In this document: one piece after another, positions 19,922 to 32,334 of the stretch
How positions within the stretch are numbered: the stretch's first letter is position 1
Layout: each line of letters starts with the position of its first letter
From: Favolaschia claudopus
Taxonomy: Eukaryota; Basidiomycota; Agaricomycetes; Agaricales; Mycenaceae
Reading direction: 5' to 3'
DNA: 64,000 nucleotides
Assembly (NCBI GenBank): GCA_037176885.1
Contig: JAWWNJ010000061.1
Coordinates: 620,001 to 684,000 of the forward strand
The notes under the pieces: model-generated
What the model was told of the DNA's origin: nothing
The model's database searches: none
Seen by the model: only the letters and a program-made list of their open reading frames with translations
Program-made: the position numbers and the translations under genes

Positions 19922-22900
19922 AACGATACGTGGCTTCACGGAGAATCGGGAGCCGGTGTTGAAAGGCGAGGTGAAGGCAAGAAGTTGGCGGCGCGGAAGC
20001 AAAGAAAGTCACGGACCCGACAACGCGGCGTTAGCCGAGTGATATCTCGCCATCGGAACATTCGGAGTAGAAAGTGGGCTCGGAGACGGCGGGGACCATC
20101 GTTGTTTCGTCGGTCGATGGTGGGACTCCGAGTGTCCGGTGGAGGTTAGCTTACCTCTCACTTAGTTATTCCAGCTTTCTTCGACACTTGATTACACTCA
20201 GGTACGTTCCCGTCACCCGTTCCGTTCCTTATCCGCTCACCGGAACCCTCAGATTCCTCTTCCCCCGCCAAACGGCTCGTTTTGCCGTACATAGACCCGC
20301 CTCCACTCCCTCCCTTGCACCAACGACGCCGCAACGAGATTCGGGCGCCTGTAGCGCGCCGAGAGGGTTAAGGTGCGTATGCGCTCTTCCACTTTTTTTC
20401 TTCGCTCATGCACTTTCCCTTCCCCTCCGCCTGCCAGCGCATGACGCAGCGTCGGCAACGCGTCTCCCCTGCCCTCTCCTACTACCTCTCCTTCTTCAGC
20501 TGACTCCGTGCCTTCGCCGCAAATCAACTCCACCTCCGCGCTTGCCCCGACCCCGCCGTTTCAAGCCCACCACTCTTCCCCGCGCACGCTCACCACTGTC
20601 ATCCTCGACGCGTCCGAAGCGACGTCGGGGCCACGAATGTGCGTCGTTCGTCTTCGTTTCCCTTAATCCTCGCGCTAACGAGATTTTTCCAGCCGCCTTC
20701 TCTCCTTTCGCCCGCCTCGCTGACGCCACACGAGACCCGTGCCCCCGTTCTATTCAACGCCCGCACCAGCACAGCCGCCTCCCCGCCGCCTCTCGGCCTC
20801 GCCACAGCAGCCCCTACCCCCGGACACGTCATCCCCGGCATTGGCGTTCCCGACCGTGTGTCGCACGCCGCCTGTTCGCGCGCTAAAGACCTTTTTAGCG
20901 CTTTCACCTCGTCCTTCCCTTCGCACCTCGGCTTCACTAACACCTCCACTCTCCTCTGCATCAGATCACTACCTCGCACCCACCGCCCGCCTCGCCGCCG
21001 CCGCCGTTCGCGAAGCCCATGCCAACGCGTACGTACTTAAATAGAAACGAATACATGTGCGTCCCGTTCCGTCGTCTCCTTCCCATCCCCCGCCCAACTG
21101 GCACCATCCTGCCTTCTCTAGCGCCCGCACGTCCACCCTCGAACCCGCCCACACCGCCGCTCTCGTCACCCTATCCCCGCCTCCGATTCCCACCCCGCGC
21201 CGCCCACCGCCGTCCTCCTCGACCTCATCTCCGTCTCCATCAACGCCGACTGTCGCCTCGGCACCGGGGCTCAAAAATTAATTCAAAGTGAGTTGTTTCG
21301 TTTTCGACGGCGAACGAACGAGCAACTCACAGATCTTGATAGACATCGCCGCTGAGCTGTGTCGACCCCCAAGGGACGGAAATAAGCGGCGGGGGGAGTT
21401 TGATCAGAGGGGAGGGTCGGGGTGGAGGGCGGACTGCGTATGTATGTATTTGTAAATAGGTACCGAGCATCTAATATATCAATTTTTTTTCTACAACGTG
21501 CTGTGTGAAATTGAGTCAGCGAAACGAAGAGAAGGATTGTTGAGTTGAGACGTACCGCTGTCGGGGCTCAAATGCACCAAGAATAAGGCTAACAATGAGT
21601 TAGCTCGAATCGGAAGGAAGTGAAAAGGAAATCACCCACAGTATTCAAATTGAGGTATCAGTGAACGTGAAACTGAACATCTCCAAGTCCCAAACTGTAG
21701 ATGAAATATGACCAACCGAACGCGACTCACCGAAGTCGTCTGCATTCGCTCCTCTCAGATTCATACTCGGCATAATCTGCTTCTACACACTCGACGCGCG
21801 TCAATCCAAACGAAAGAAACAAGATAAATGAAACTCGCCACTGGGTCAGTCAATCTTGCGTCGAAGTAAGCTTGTGAGGAAGTTGGCACTTGAAGAGCCG
21901 GAATTTGAAGTCTACAACCAAACCAAAACAAAAGAAGCCAAAGTCAGCGTTGACCAAAATATTGGAATCGAAATGAAACTGAAAGTATACTGCGCTGAAT
22001 TGAAATCGAAAGCATTGTGCAATGTGCATGCACGAGTGGGTCGTAGGATTCAAAGATAAGAAAAAGAGGGGAGAATAAGAGTGAAAGTGAAAGTGGCGAA
22101 CGAAAGGATGGAAGAGAGAGATGAAAGTCGGATTGAACGAAAAGATTGAAATGAATTGGAAAGAATGTCGAAATGGATTGGAACTCACCAGCTGCCCTAA
22201 ACAGACAGTTGGAATGTGCGTGCATCTCTTCCGAGTCAATGCACATTAGTTTTGGAGGATAAGAATGCTAATAAGAGTAGCGCTCTTCACCGAGCATGAT
22301 TTGTATTCAAGGGAATCACTGACTATGTGAACCTTGAGAAGGGTTAGTACAAGTCGAAGACGAAACAAAGTAAGTCGAGCTTACCTTTGATTGAACTCGA
22401 ACGGAACGTTGATAGAGTTCAACTTATGATTAAGCTTGATACATTTTTGATGATACTAAAAATCAAGTTCAAAGTTAGCTATCCAAACGAGCCGAATGAA
22501 ACCTTGCCTGAACAACTTGAAGACCTTCGAATGAAATTGAACTTGGTTAGGGTCAGTACACGTTCGAGTCAACAACTGGTTACCTATCGCAGTCGAACAT
22601 GCGCGCGCGATTCAATTCAAACTGGCATAGTACCGGCCTTCAACAGCTTCAAACCTCAAGTCAGTCAATCATCGTTTCAAATATAAACGCAGAATTCACT
22701 CACGATGCTAGCATAGTCTCGGCGTTCAGAAGTCGGACTTGATTTCGCATAGTTTCGGCCTACCTGAATGCGAAAGGTAAGTCAGCAAGCAGTCAGTTGT
22801 GAAATATGATTTGAACGTACCGTCATAGTTTCGGTATTGCGGGTATTCGTCGAACAATCACAAACTAGGGTTGAGCGGAAGACAGCCTTCGAGAATGAAG

Positions 22901-24936
22901 CCAGTCAGTATTTCGACGATATAGACAGAATTAACTTACAATAGTCGCATAGTTTCGGCGTTGAAGTGAAAGAGATGATGGTTTTGAAGTTGAATTCAAA
23001 AAGTCGTAGTTGCGGCCTATATGAATGAGTCAGCGAGTATTCGAGCGTAAAGAGAAAAGCGAAGAGATATCTATGCGCACCGTCATAATCTCGGTATACA
23101 GTGGTAAGGTTTCGAGTGAGGAAGGGCTAGGGATAAGGAGAGAATCAGATAAAGTTAAGGTATGCGAAGAGCTAGATTGCGCACCTTGTTAAATAGAACC
23201 CTCGACCCAAACCTCGATCTCCTCTCACATCCCTGAGACAATACTTCACAGAAAAGGCCTATGAATTGAAGTCAAGTGTATCCTGAAAGAATGAGGTCAG
23301 TAGAGTAAGAAAAACAATGACGGTTTTACAACTCACCGAGGCGCCGAATTGAAAGGACTATTGAACGATAGCTTCAAGACAATGTTAGATAGTGAACAGA
23401 AGCGAATCGAATCATCGCTTGCCAGTGTACTTATAGTCTGGAATTTGAAGCAAATGAAAGCCTAGGGTCAAAGTAGTCAGTAACAGTCAAGTAAAATTGA
23501 ATGAAGGCAATACGATACGAGAACGAGCAGGAATGAAGCCGATGTTGGATTGAATAGGTTGAGGTTGTTGAGGTAAGATATGAAAGGGAATGAATGAAGG
23601 TCAATAGAAAGCGTACCTGGATTGAAAACCTACAGTTGAATGGATTGAAGAGCGTCAAGGTTAATTTGAAGCTGAACGTTGGAAGCGAAGTTAGTCTGAA
23701 GGCAAACGAGTAGAAGAACAAAAGGAGCTCACAAAGCAAATGAAATAGATTCACCTGAACTAATGAAGTCGATAGGTTGCGTTGAACAAGAAGGTCAGAG
23801 TTGACTGATAAGTCATACGAGGCGTCGAGGGAGTTTGAAGTCGAGTATCTTGAAGTGCATAGACCAATGAGTGTGAGGAGCGAAAAGAAGACAGGGAATA
23901 AACCCTAGAGTAGGGTCAGTCGAACTCAAAGTACGATGGGTCAAGTCAACCACGCACCGGGTATATATACCCTCACCGGCAATTGCCGAAGCCCACCCAA
24001 CTCGACGAATTTGCTCGCAAATCGTCCCATTCACAGCACCGAGGCCGCGCGTCCACATCGCACAATTCAAAGACTTCCGTTGCGTGGGTTCCGCAGCACT
24101 GCCAAGCGGAAGACGGCGAGGTGGGTGGGTAAACGGACGGAGGTGGAATTGAATGTAAATATTCGTAAGTTCGTTCAAACGGCATAGAAGCAGATGCGCA
24201 CCTCTTTCATTGTTTCATGCGTACATGCCATCAATCTCTATCACCGCCGATGGCCGAGGAGGGGGATTTGCGTTAGGGAAAGCGGAGTTTTCAGGGACGT
24301 GCATAAATAGTGGTTTGAGATGTTCTGAGGCTCCTACGGCGCTTTAGCGCTCAGAAATCTTGCGGACAGGAAGTTGAAAGTTTTGAAAGTCGCTAAAATC
24401 TAAATATGTCAGCTGGGTGCATGAATATAAGCGAGATAGGCGCAAACACACCGCAAATGCATAAGTCCACCGTTCCCGCTCCAATCTCCCCCAAAACTTC
24501 GCCGCTGTCGCGCAGTAACTAGGAGACTTAATTTCGGTTAGTCTGACGTGATGGAAGCACGTACCTGGCACCCGTATTGCGGACTTTTTGCAAATGCGCA
24601 TATTCGTAGTTCCCGTCGTTCCCGCGTTGCCAGAGGCCAAATGGGGCCGAATATCGCTTGCTTGAGGTGTCATAAGTAACTTGGCGCAGTTTTGAGTCGA
24701 GAGAGCCAGTGGATGTAGCGCCAGAGAAAACGAACATGAGAGTTGAGAGAAGGAGCCGTGACCTTTCCCCGTTTAGGATGCTGGACGAGCAAAATTGCCT
24801 ACTGTAGAAATCGGTCCGCAGGCTCCGAGAAAACCAACATAGATTCCCACGCTCCATCAACCGCAGCAGTTTACGTTGCCTCTTGTTCCTTGCCAGCACA
24901 ACGCCGACAGCTCGGGCTCGGATGGCCGCCGACAAC
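19922..24936. other. Non-coding block of unit 2, first part
   Basis: Nearly base-for-base equivalent of unit 1 from 3,247 to 14,535 without the retrotransposon. The same strand-asymmetric C/T-rich and G/A-rich subblocks, CATAGTTTCGG motifs and palindromes are present. No gene is supported. Confidence 0.55.
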
Positions 24937-25353
24937 GCCAAAATAGGACCTTTGATAATCCCTTTGAAGGCTAGATCCCGACCAAGGCAAAATGGGGAGA
25001 AATTGTCCGAACCGGATCTAGCCGGTCGTGACGTAAGTCCCCCAAATCGGCAATTTTCCGCGTGACCTCGCAAAAAATCGCTGAAAATCGCTCGGAACAG
25101 CTCGAAACGCGTCAAAATCGCGCGCGGGGATCAGATCACATTCAATTTTGCCGGTTCCAGCGCACATCGGGCAGAATTCTGGAGAAAATTTTGCTTTGAT
25201 GTCCGACATTTTGTCCGAACCAGGATGTAGCTGCCCAGCGCCAGCAGGGGAGAAATTGTCCGAACTGGATGTCGCATTTTGGACCAAATCCCAGAGAAAT
25301 TGTCCGAACCGGGATCTAGGGTCCGACCGCATTATCAGAGGTCCTGCCAAAAT
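24937..25353. mobile_element. hAT-type MITE, 401 bp, with 8-bp TSD
   Basis: The element is 24945-25345. Its termini are AGGACCTTTGATAAT and the inverted AGGACCTCTGATAAT (14 of 15 matching). It is flanked by the 8-bp direct repeat GCCAAAAT (24937-24944 and 25346-25353). Unit 1 has a single GCCAAAAT at the same place (14,535 region), proving insertion. It has no coding capacity. It carries four direct copies of a TTGTCCGAACCxGGATxTAG-like motif (near 24,998, 25,210, 25,251 and 25,292) and a related inverted copy near the left end, which resemble subterminal transposase-binding repeats. An 8-bp TSD is typical of the hAT superfamily. Confidence 0.93.
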
Positions 25354-28300
25354 TTAGGATACCCCACCGAAACCAAAACAACGGCTCGCTATCTCCTGCT
25401 GTCTCGGTGACTTGGCGGCTTCCGCGCCCACAAGAAGCTGATGACCTGTGAAGTCTTCGAATAGCTTCGAATCTTGTCAACAAGTCCTAAGCGACATCGC
25501 GTGCTCTCGTTTTCTGTCTGCTTATTGGGTGGTACGCGATTTTGAGTCTAAATCTGGAGGGCTGGACTTGAAGGGTGGACTGCTTGGCGGCGGCGCGTCA
25601 AACGCGCCATTTTCTCACTCGTACAAGTCCGACGTGCGAATAACATCCACTCACAAATTTCAAATTCCCATCACAACGTTATTCAGCCCGCGCCACTGCA
25701 TCCCTCATTTGTTTTTTCTCTTTTTCCTCTCGCTTTACTTCTGGGAAATGAAGCGTACTTTGAATTGTAAGCTGTTCAGTTGTTCCCGCAGTGGAGATGC
25801 TGAGGAACTGACAAATTTGAATCGAAGGCGGGGCCCGACGCGCTTGAATCGGGTCGGACTTATCAACTTCGAAGCTTGATGTCCCCAAAACAAATTTCAC
25901 TGTTTCGACGGAGCCATTCAGCCGATGCCGATCCAACAGGTTTGCAACCAACACAACCAAACTAACCCTCCTTCGTTTCCACCACCACCTTCCTCCACTT
26001 GCCCGTTCAAACTTTCCCTTCGTAAGGTTTTTCTCCTTTCCTTTCACCTCCCTTGCTCAATCCACCTCTTCAGCAACCCCAGCAAGCTGTCCTCGCCGCC
26101 AAACCCACTCCGACGATGCGTTGCCACGACACATCGCCATCCGGCGAGCGGGACTTTGAGTAAGTTGCACCTACTTCACTCTTAAACTCAATTCGACGCC
26201 TTTTTTCACCAGAATCTGGCCGCCGGCAGGCTGACCCCCGCCCCCGACGTGTAATGCACCGCCCATCTCATCAACACGCTGCTGTTGCCGCCGTCAACGC
26301 CGCGCCGCGCAGTGGCGCTGTAGCGCCGACACGACGTATCAATGTCCCGAATTCATGTGAGATATCTTTTCTTGATTATTTCACTCATTTTGACGTGTTT
26401 TTCTCCGGAGTTTTAGCCGCCGGCAGGCAAATGCCCGCCCTCGACGTTCAGAGCAGCGGCGCGATAGCTTTGACACGACCTATCGACGTCCCGCGCCCGG
26501 GACATCAGCCGAGGTATCTTTCCATGACTTTTCGACACGACGTATTGCTGTCCCGCGAGCGACACTTTCGGTAAGCGATTCTTACTTCGCTTTTCTCTCT
26601 TAATTTGACCCCATTTTTACTAGGTTTTGGCTGCCGGCAGGCTAACCCCGCCCCCGACGCGTAAAGCAGCAGGTCCCGCGTCTCTCTCCCGACGCATGCG
26701 TTGTTTCCGCCGTCGCCACCGCGCCGCGCAGCGGCGCGCATACCTGTGACTATATGGATTTTCTTCCCCCGAGCGGGACCTCGGGTGAGTCATTTTTGCT
26801 TCAATTTCTCACCCTTTTGACGCCTTTTTTCAAAAGGTTTGGGCCGCCGGCAGGCTAACTCCCGCCCCCGACCTTTCAAGCAGCGAGACCTGCAGCCCGC
26901 AGGTATGCATTGAGCCCCGGGTCGCTGCGGCGCCATTGCCTCGGCACAATATATCGCCGTCCGGCGAGCGACTATTTTGGTGTGCCTGATATTTCCTTGT
27001 CTTACCTTTTCCCTACTTATCTTACGATTTTCATGTCTTCTTGCCAAGGATTTTCTTGCCGTCGGTTAGCTGGGGTGAGGTAAGTTTTCACTTCTTTTGT
27101 TTGAAACTTTCAACTCTTTCCAACGTGTTACCCGACCCAACCGCACGCCGCGCACGTCGATCACTATACGTATCGACGTCCCGCGAGCGGGATGTTCCCT
27201 CAATCAGGTATGTGACTTCTATTTCTCAACTTCCTTCTTCTAACTCTAATCCTGCCGCCGCTTCCCATAGTTTCCATCCTCAATATTTCGTCGTCCGCTG
27301 AGCAATGTCTCCACCCCACTCGTACGTCCTCTCTCTCCTCGCATCTCGCACGGTTTTTGTACTAATTCTACGTCCCAGAATCAAAATCTTTCCGCTGCGC
27401 GGCTTCATCATCACCACCAAGCCCTCAAATCAAAATTCGATTTTTTCGCGCGTCCGCCGAGCGACGCTTCCGGCTGTCCTTCAGGTGAGTTCTTCCCCTC
27501 ATTGTCTTTGATTCCTCACCAACTCATGCTTTCCAGGAAATTTTCTTCCCGCTGCGCGGGCCACTTCATCGTCGTCGGCACGCGAGACCCCGAATCGGAA
27601 ATTCGAGATTCGGTGTTCCCGCGAGCGAGGATTTGACTCGGCGGGTGTTCAGGTGCGTCTAAATGATGTGTTTCTTTGCTGATTTCAAGTGCTGGTTTTT
27701 TTCTTCCGCTGCGCGGCGCACATCAAAATTCTCAACATACTCAACGGCGGCAGCAAATCTGTCAAGTCCTCGAAGTCGAGGTATTTTGTCTTCGCTGCGC
27801 GGCGAAGTGGTGAGTGCAATTACACCGTTGTAACACTGACTTTCGCGACTAGAGTCCGTTTTTTCTTCCGCTGCGCGGCACCTTGCACAAGTTTCCATTC
27901 TTCAAGTACTTCAGGAGTTCGCATTTAGTGAGTTTCTCTTGCTCTTCTATACTTCTCAGTGAATACTAACGCGCTGAAGGCATCCAACACTCAGTGGGAT
28001 CTTCAAGAATACGAAGGGATACGGGTGAGCACTGACTTGTCATTTTCACGTTATGTATGAGATACTCGTATTTTACCCCTGGGTAGTCAGTACATCTAGA
28101 TCTGTGAATCTGGATCTCCGTAGCGTAGAGTACGTACTAGGACCCTTGAAACGGCTCGGGAAACGGGCTTCTCAAGGGTCCAAAAATCAGAATTTTCTCC
28201 CCGGTAGCAAGTAAATAGAAACCAAATAAAATATTCCCTTTGAGGAAGAGCGCCGAACGAGTATAAGTCTGGGGCATGCAAGTCGCTTGCGACCTTGGTC

Positions 28301-28515
28301 GCGCGGCGAGCTTAGTCGAGCGGTGAGCGTGGCGGCGCTTGAGAATTGCCTTTTTGGGAAGTCAAAGCGATTGCATTCCAGCGAATAAATACACAATATA
28401 CACAGCGGAATCACGACTTGAACCCTCTGAGTCCGCCCTTCGTGCTGGCGACATTCTTTGGAAGATAGAACTGATTTCTCTTCCTCAGGCTCTTAATTCT
28501 GATTAATTCTTTTAG
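25354..28515. other. Non-coding block of unit 2, second part
   Basis: Matches unit 1 from about 14,536 to 17,842, including the hairpin-module array and the junction spacer with the 10-bp inverted repeat. One internal deletion of about 150 bp removes most of a module (unit 1 15,717-15,872). No gene is supported. Confidence 0.55.
26159..27930 (+). repeat. Degenerate hairpin-module array (unit 2)
   Basis: Second copy of the array at 15,346-17,290, with one module mostly deleted near 26,533. GC-rich hairpin cores, GCCGCCGGCAGGC boxes and GT/AG-bounded spacers are conserved. Confidence 0.65.
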
Positions 28516-29460
28516 TCAACAGTGACATGCTCATCTCGCCCGGACCAGCGAGCGTACTGGAAGCTCATCAGTGTCAAGACATTAGCACCCTTGTCGAGCA
28601 GATCGGCGACACCGTTTGGTCTGCTGGCCCGTTTTCCCTTCTCTTAAACTTCTTTGCAGCGCCCTTGCGAAGAATTTGGAACCAACGCCAGGTGGATGCC
28701 CCTTCGAATTCTAACGAAGAAATGCGAGAAATTCTTCTAGACAACCAAGACGTCTCTCCTTCCGCCGCGGCTTGTATGTATTGTTTTATTTTTGTTAGAT
28801 TCAAACGCTGATCTTGACTTTGAGGCGACCGTTGTGGGCGTCGTGATACCACACAGCTCCGCAAAGAAGCAAGTGCGTCCATATTGTCCTCGTCAAAAGT
28901 CTAGCATTGATCGTAGGAAGATTGGAACGAACTGCATCTCGACCTCCGCCCTCTCCTCCGCGGAAAAATAACCCGCAATTTCACCGACATGGGGGTGTTC
29001 AATGACGCCAAACCAAATAAAAACATCCCCAAAATAATGGCAGAACTCTTCGAAGTCCCGCGAGCCGAAGACGAATTCAAAGATTGGAACAAATCAGACG
29101 CTTTGTGCAGCACATGCCTCAATAAATTTGTGTCGGCACATCTACATGTTTGGTTACTGGAACGAAAACTTAAAGGTGCGTGAATTCAACATCTCCGCCA
29201 CAGACCGTTTTGGATTGAGGGCATGACGATAGACGGTTATGATGCTCTCGAAGATTGCTCGTACGTTGTTCTGGTGTCTCATTTTCTGTGAAAATGCTCA
29301 GCTTTGGGACAGCGATGGTTACGACTGCCAAGAGCAGACAGAGGTCACACTTCACGCTTTAACGCACAATGTTCTGTCTTTCTTTCTTTCTTTCCAATCA
29401 AACAATCAGCTAACATTCATACAGCATCTTTGTGCGCCGAAGAAAAAGGTCACTGAATGA
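28516..29460 (+). pseudogene. F-box-like gene, copy C, lacking exons 1-2
   Basis: Same structure as copy B: it begins at exon 3 after TTTAG (28515), keeps exons 3-7 and ends at TGA 29458-29460. It differs from A and B at scattered codons. Without exons 1-2 it has no F-box and no obvious start; I infer a non-functional 3' fragment. Confidence 0.8.
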
Positions 29461-29591
29461 TTGCAGTTCAAGCTCGACAGCCTGATATGTATTCGATCCT
29501 TGATTACACGATATGAGGTTACTTACTACGAATTCTACCGCGGTTTGTGGCTACTGTATGCTGTTTGTCCTGCCGCTCATAACTCAGCCGC

Positions 29592-30608
29592 TCATTCCAT
29601 CAACACCTTTTGCCGCATCTTTATCAATTGTTCCCACGTAGGGAGCGTGAACATCCCTGGCAACTGCTCCCAAACCTGTTTCTGAGCTTCGGAGAACAAA
29701 CGCCGACCAATAGTTTCACAGTTGGGACATAATTGCTGATCGTTCATGTAACTGAACACCCCAGGTCCAAGAGGATCTAAATCCAACGCAGAATCTCCAT
29801 TTTGAAGTTCACTCCAACGGTCTAGTGAATCCTGCGCCCGACAGATCACGTCAATGCACTGGTCGTTCGAACTGCAAGAGACAGTTGGGAGATTGCGAAG
29901 GAATCGATAAGACATTCCGACAGCACGTATACATTGCAGTTGTGCAGCCCAACATAGTCGCAGCTCGTCGGGCTGAAGGTTGTTGAATGCATCCGATGAT
30001 GGGGGAAGCTCGTTAATCCATGAATAATAAGCCGCTGGAAGCAACCACAAAGCGCCAACTTCGGACACAGCTCGAACTAAGCTGACTGACTCCGCGTCGG
30101 GGATGATGTGATGATGTTTCCGGAAGGGAAAAGGGGAGGTTGAGGTTTGGAATTCCGACAGAGTGGTTGGGTATAGCACGTCGAGATGGGATAAAGCACG
30201 CCGAAATAGATATGGGATGTGATATTTGTGGGCCAGTCGCATGACACCAATGACTGTGGTGAGAAGTACAGTTGATGGAGGCGGCATGAAAAAACTGCAC
30301 ATAAAAAGGGGTCAGTTGTTAGCAACTCGATACCATATGGAGAACAGTCACCTAGAGTCGAATATCGCTCTTAAGAAACATTTCGCTTCGGCAGCCGAGT
30401 CGTGAAGACGGACAACGATGCATCCATCAACTGTCTCATCTTCCAACGGCATAGGTTGAGGTAATGTAGTCATATCTCTGAAGACAGAGGATCGAGCGGC
30501 CAGAATGCCACTAGAGACGCGGAACATCGAGTTCTCGGCGCGAAGGACCAGGTCAGCATCGGGAAACCAAAGATAATCAACGCGTTCTGGGGCTGTATCA
30601 TTGACCAT
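29592..30608 (-). CDS. BTB/POZ domain protein, copy 3
   Basis: 319 residues from exons 30608-30352 and 30294-29592. The protein has the same layout as copy 2, with MVNDTAPERVDYLWF at the start, the BTB core and the SFFMPPPSP junction. Its C-terminal half (LCPNCET, EQLPGMFTLPTWEQ) is closer to copy 1 than to copy 2, while exon 1 matches copy 2 almost exactly, suggesting mosaic ancestry. All splice sites are intact and the coding sum divides by three. It converges with F-box copy C. Confidence 0.88.
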
Positions 30609-30885
30609 AACGATATGTGGCTTCACCGTAAATCGGGGGCTGGTGTTGAAAGGTGAGGTGAAGGCAGGAAGAACAAGTTGGCAACAACGTTATTGAACGA
30701 CGGTCACAGACTGTCACGCACTGATGACCTCTTTCTTCGGTACTATCAACTTGCCTGACAATATAGCGCTCTGTGGCTTTCGAACGACGCTCAGAGACCC
30801 TTGTCTCTCAACTTTGATTGCCTCTGCTTAAATCCAGCCCTGTAACGCCAATTTTTCCCCAACATTCGCTGACTTCACTTCACAA

Positions 30886-31909
30886 ATGGAATCTGAGTCT
30901 GACCTCCAACGCGTCGAAGATCTGTGGTTTCCCCACGGGAACCTGGTCCTTCGTGCAGAAAACACCATCTTTCGCGTCCACAGCGATATTCTAGGAGCGC
31001 GATCTTCTGTTTTTCGGGATATGATAGCATTCCCCCAGCCCGCACAATCGGAAGGCGATACCCTGGCTGGACAAGATGCGGTTCGTCTTCACGACTCGGC
31101 AGCTGAAGTCGAAGTCTTTCTGAGGGCAATATTTGACTCCAGGTGACTGCCCTTCCTCTGATCCATCAAAGTTTCGAGATCGACTTTTTTTTCGCTTTTT
31201 ATATAGTTTCTTCATGCCGCCTCCATCGCCCGTAACTTTTTCCGCCGTCATCGGCGTCATGCGACTGGCGCACAAATACGACGTCCAATTTCTTTTCCGC
31301 CGTGCTTTGTCTCACTTGGAACTCCTATACCCGACCACTTTGTCGGAGTATCAAAGCGGCCGCTCCATACCGCGTACGACCACACAACACATCAGAGAGT
31401 ATCATACGGGGAACTCTTTATCTGCTATCCGCGCCGCGTCAGAAGTTGGTACTCTATGGATCCTTCCAACGGCATACTATACCATGATCAAGGATTCCGA
31501 CACCATACAAGCAATTTACGATGACCTGCGACCCGACGAGGTGCGAATGTGCTGGACGGCACAACTGAAATGTGCTCGTGCAGTCTCAACCACTCATCAG
31601 TTTCTCACTGGCATTCCCACCGAGTCCTGCGCATCGGACAGCTGCCGACGCGTAGCCTCAGAAGCGCTCAATAATATAGAGTGCTGGAGAGATGACGAGG
31701 TGGATCTGGACCCTCTCGACAAGTGGGTGCTTGATTATATGAGCCCAGGTGACGCCCTATGTTCAGGCTGCGGAGACCTTGGTGCGGGTATGTTCTCGGA
31801 GGAGCAGCGCCGATTTTGGGAGGGCATGCCAGCGATGTTCGGATTGCCTAGTTGGGCAGAATTGATGGAAATGAGGCGAGAGGCGATGAAGGAAGCTATG
31901 GAGGCATAA
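30886..31909 (+). CDS. BTB/POZ domain protein (4)
   Basis: 319 residues from exons 30886-31142 and 31207-31909. It starts MESESDLQRVEDLWF. The BTB core includes FRVHSDILGARSSVFRDM and LHDSAAEVEVFLRAIFDS. The phase-2 intron lies at the invariant FDS|SFF junction. The C-terminal half has the MRLAHKYDVQFLFRRAL helix, a conserved LCSGC pair and a Trp/Leu-rich tail (FWEGMPAMFGLPSW). It lies head-to-head with BTB copy 3 (278 bp between ATGs), so the two may share a promoter region. Cellular role unknown. Confidence 0.9.
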
Positions 31910-32334
31910 CAGAAAGTTGGACCGGCTGTTCTGCATCCGGACAGTCGTATATGTTCGAAGAAAATCACAATGGAGTGTCAATTCTTTTCATGCCAGTATA
32001 TCGTATGTTAATCCGCGATTGTTCATGAGCCGATAGAGGAGTATCATAATCAGTTTTCGAATTCGGGAAGATCTCTAAAGAATCGTGCGAGCAATGCTTC
32101 GAGGGTTGCGCAATGCGCAACAACTCAACCACAAGCTCGAATTTACGGTGCTGCATTACTAGGAGAGCTTATGTAGCTAGTGACTAATACGCTACTATTT
32201 TTCGTTTGAGTTATCCACGTCGATAATTATGCGGGTCCTTGGAGCGGTTGTATCCCTTTTGATTCTTCCTCGGCCATTTGAAAACAACCTATACCCCGAT
32301 CCACCTAACCCAGTTCGCCTCGATCGGACCCAGC
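31910..32334. other. Intergenic, convergent genes
   Basis: A 425-bp AT-rich 3'-3' intergenic region between two BTB genes. I see nothing beyond presumed 3' UTRs. Confidence 0.5.

Larger units (their letters stand above)
17797..28470. repeat. Tandem segmental duplication, unit 2 (with MITE)
   Basis: Second copy of the unit, about 10.67 kb. It lacks the retrotransposon (empty site near 22,803-22,808), has a 401-bp MITE at 24,945-25,345, and lacks about 150 bp at 26,533 relative to unit 1. The non-coding part is nearly identical to unit 1. The F-box and BTB exons show clearly more differences. Confidence 0.9.
28470..30660. repeat. Tandem segmental duplication, unit 3 (partial)
   Basis: Third copy, containing only the truncated F-box-like gene and the BTB gene. 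Homology to units 1 and 2 ends at about 30,660, inside the region upstream of the BTB start, where the sequence switches to unrelated DNA. Confidence 0.88.
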
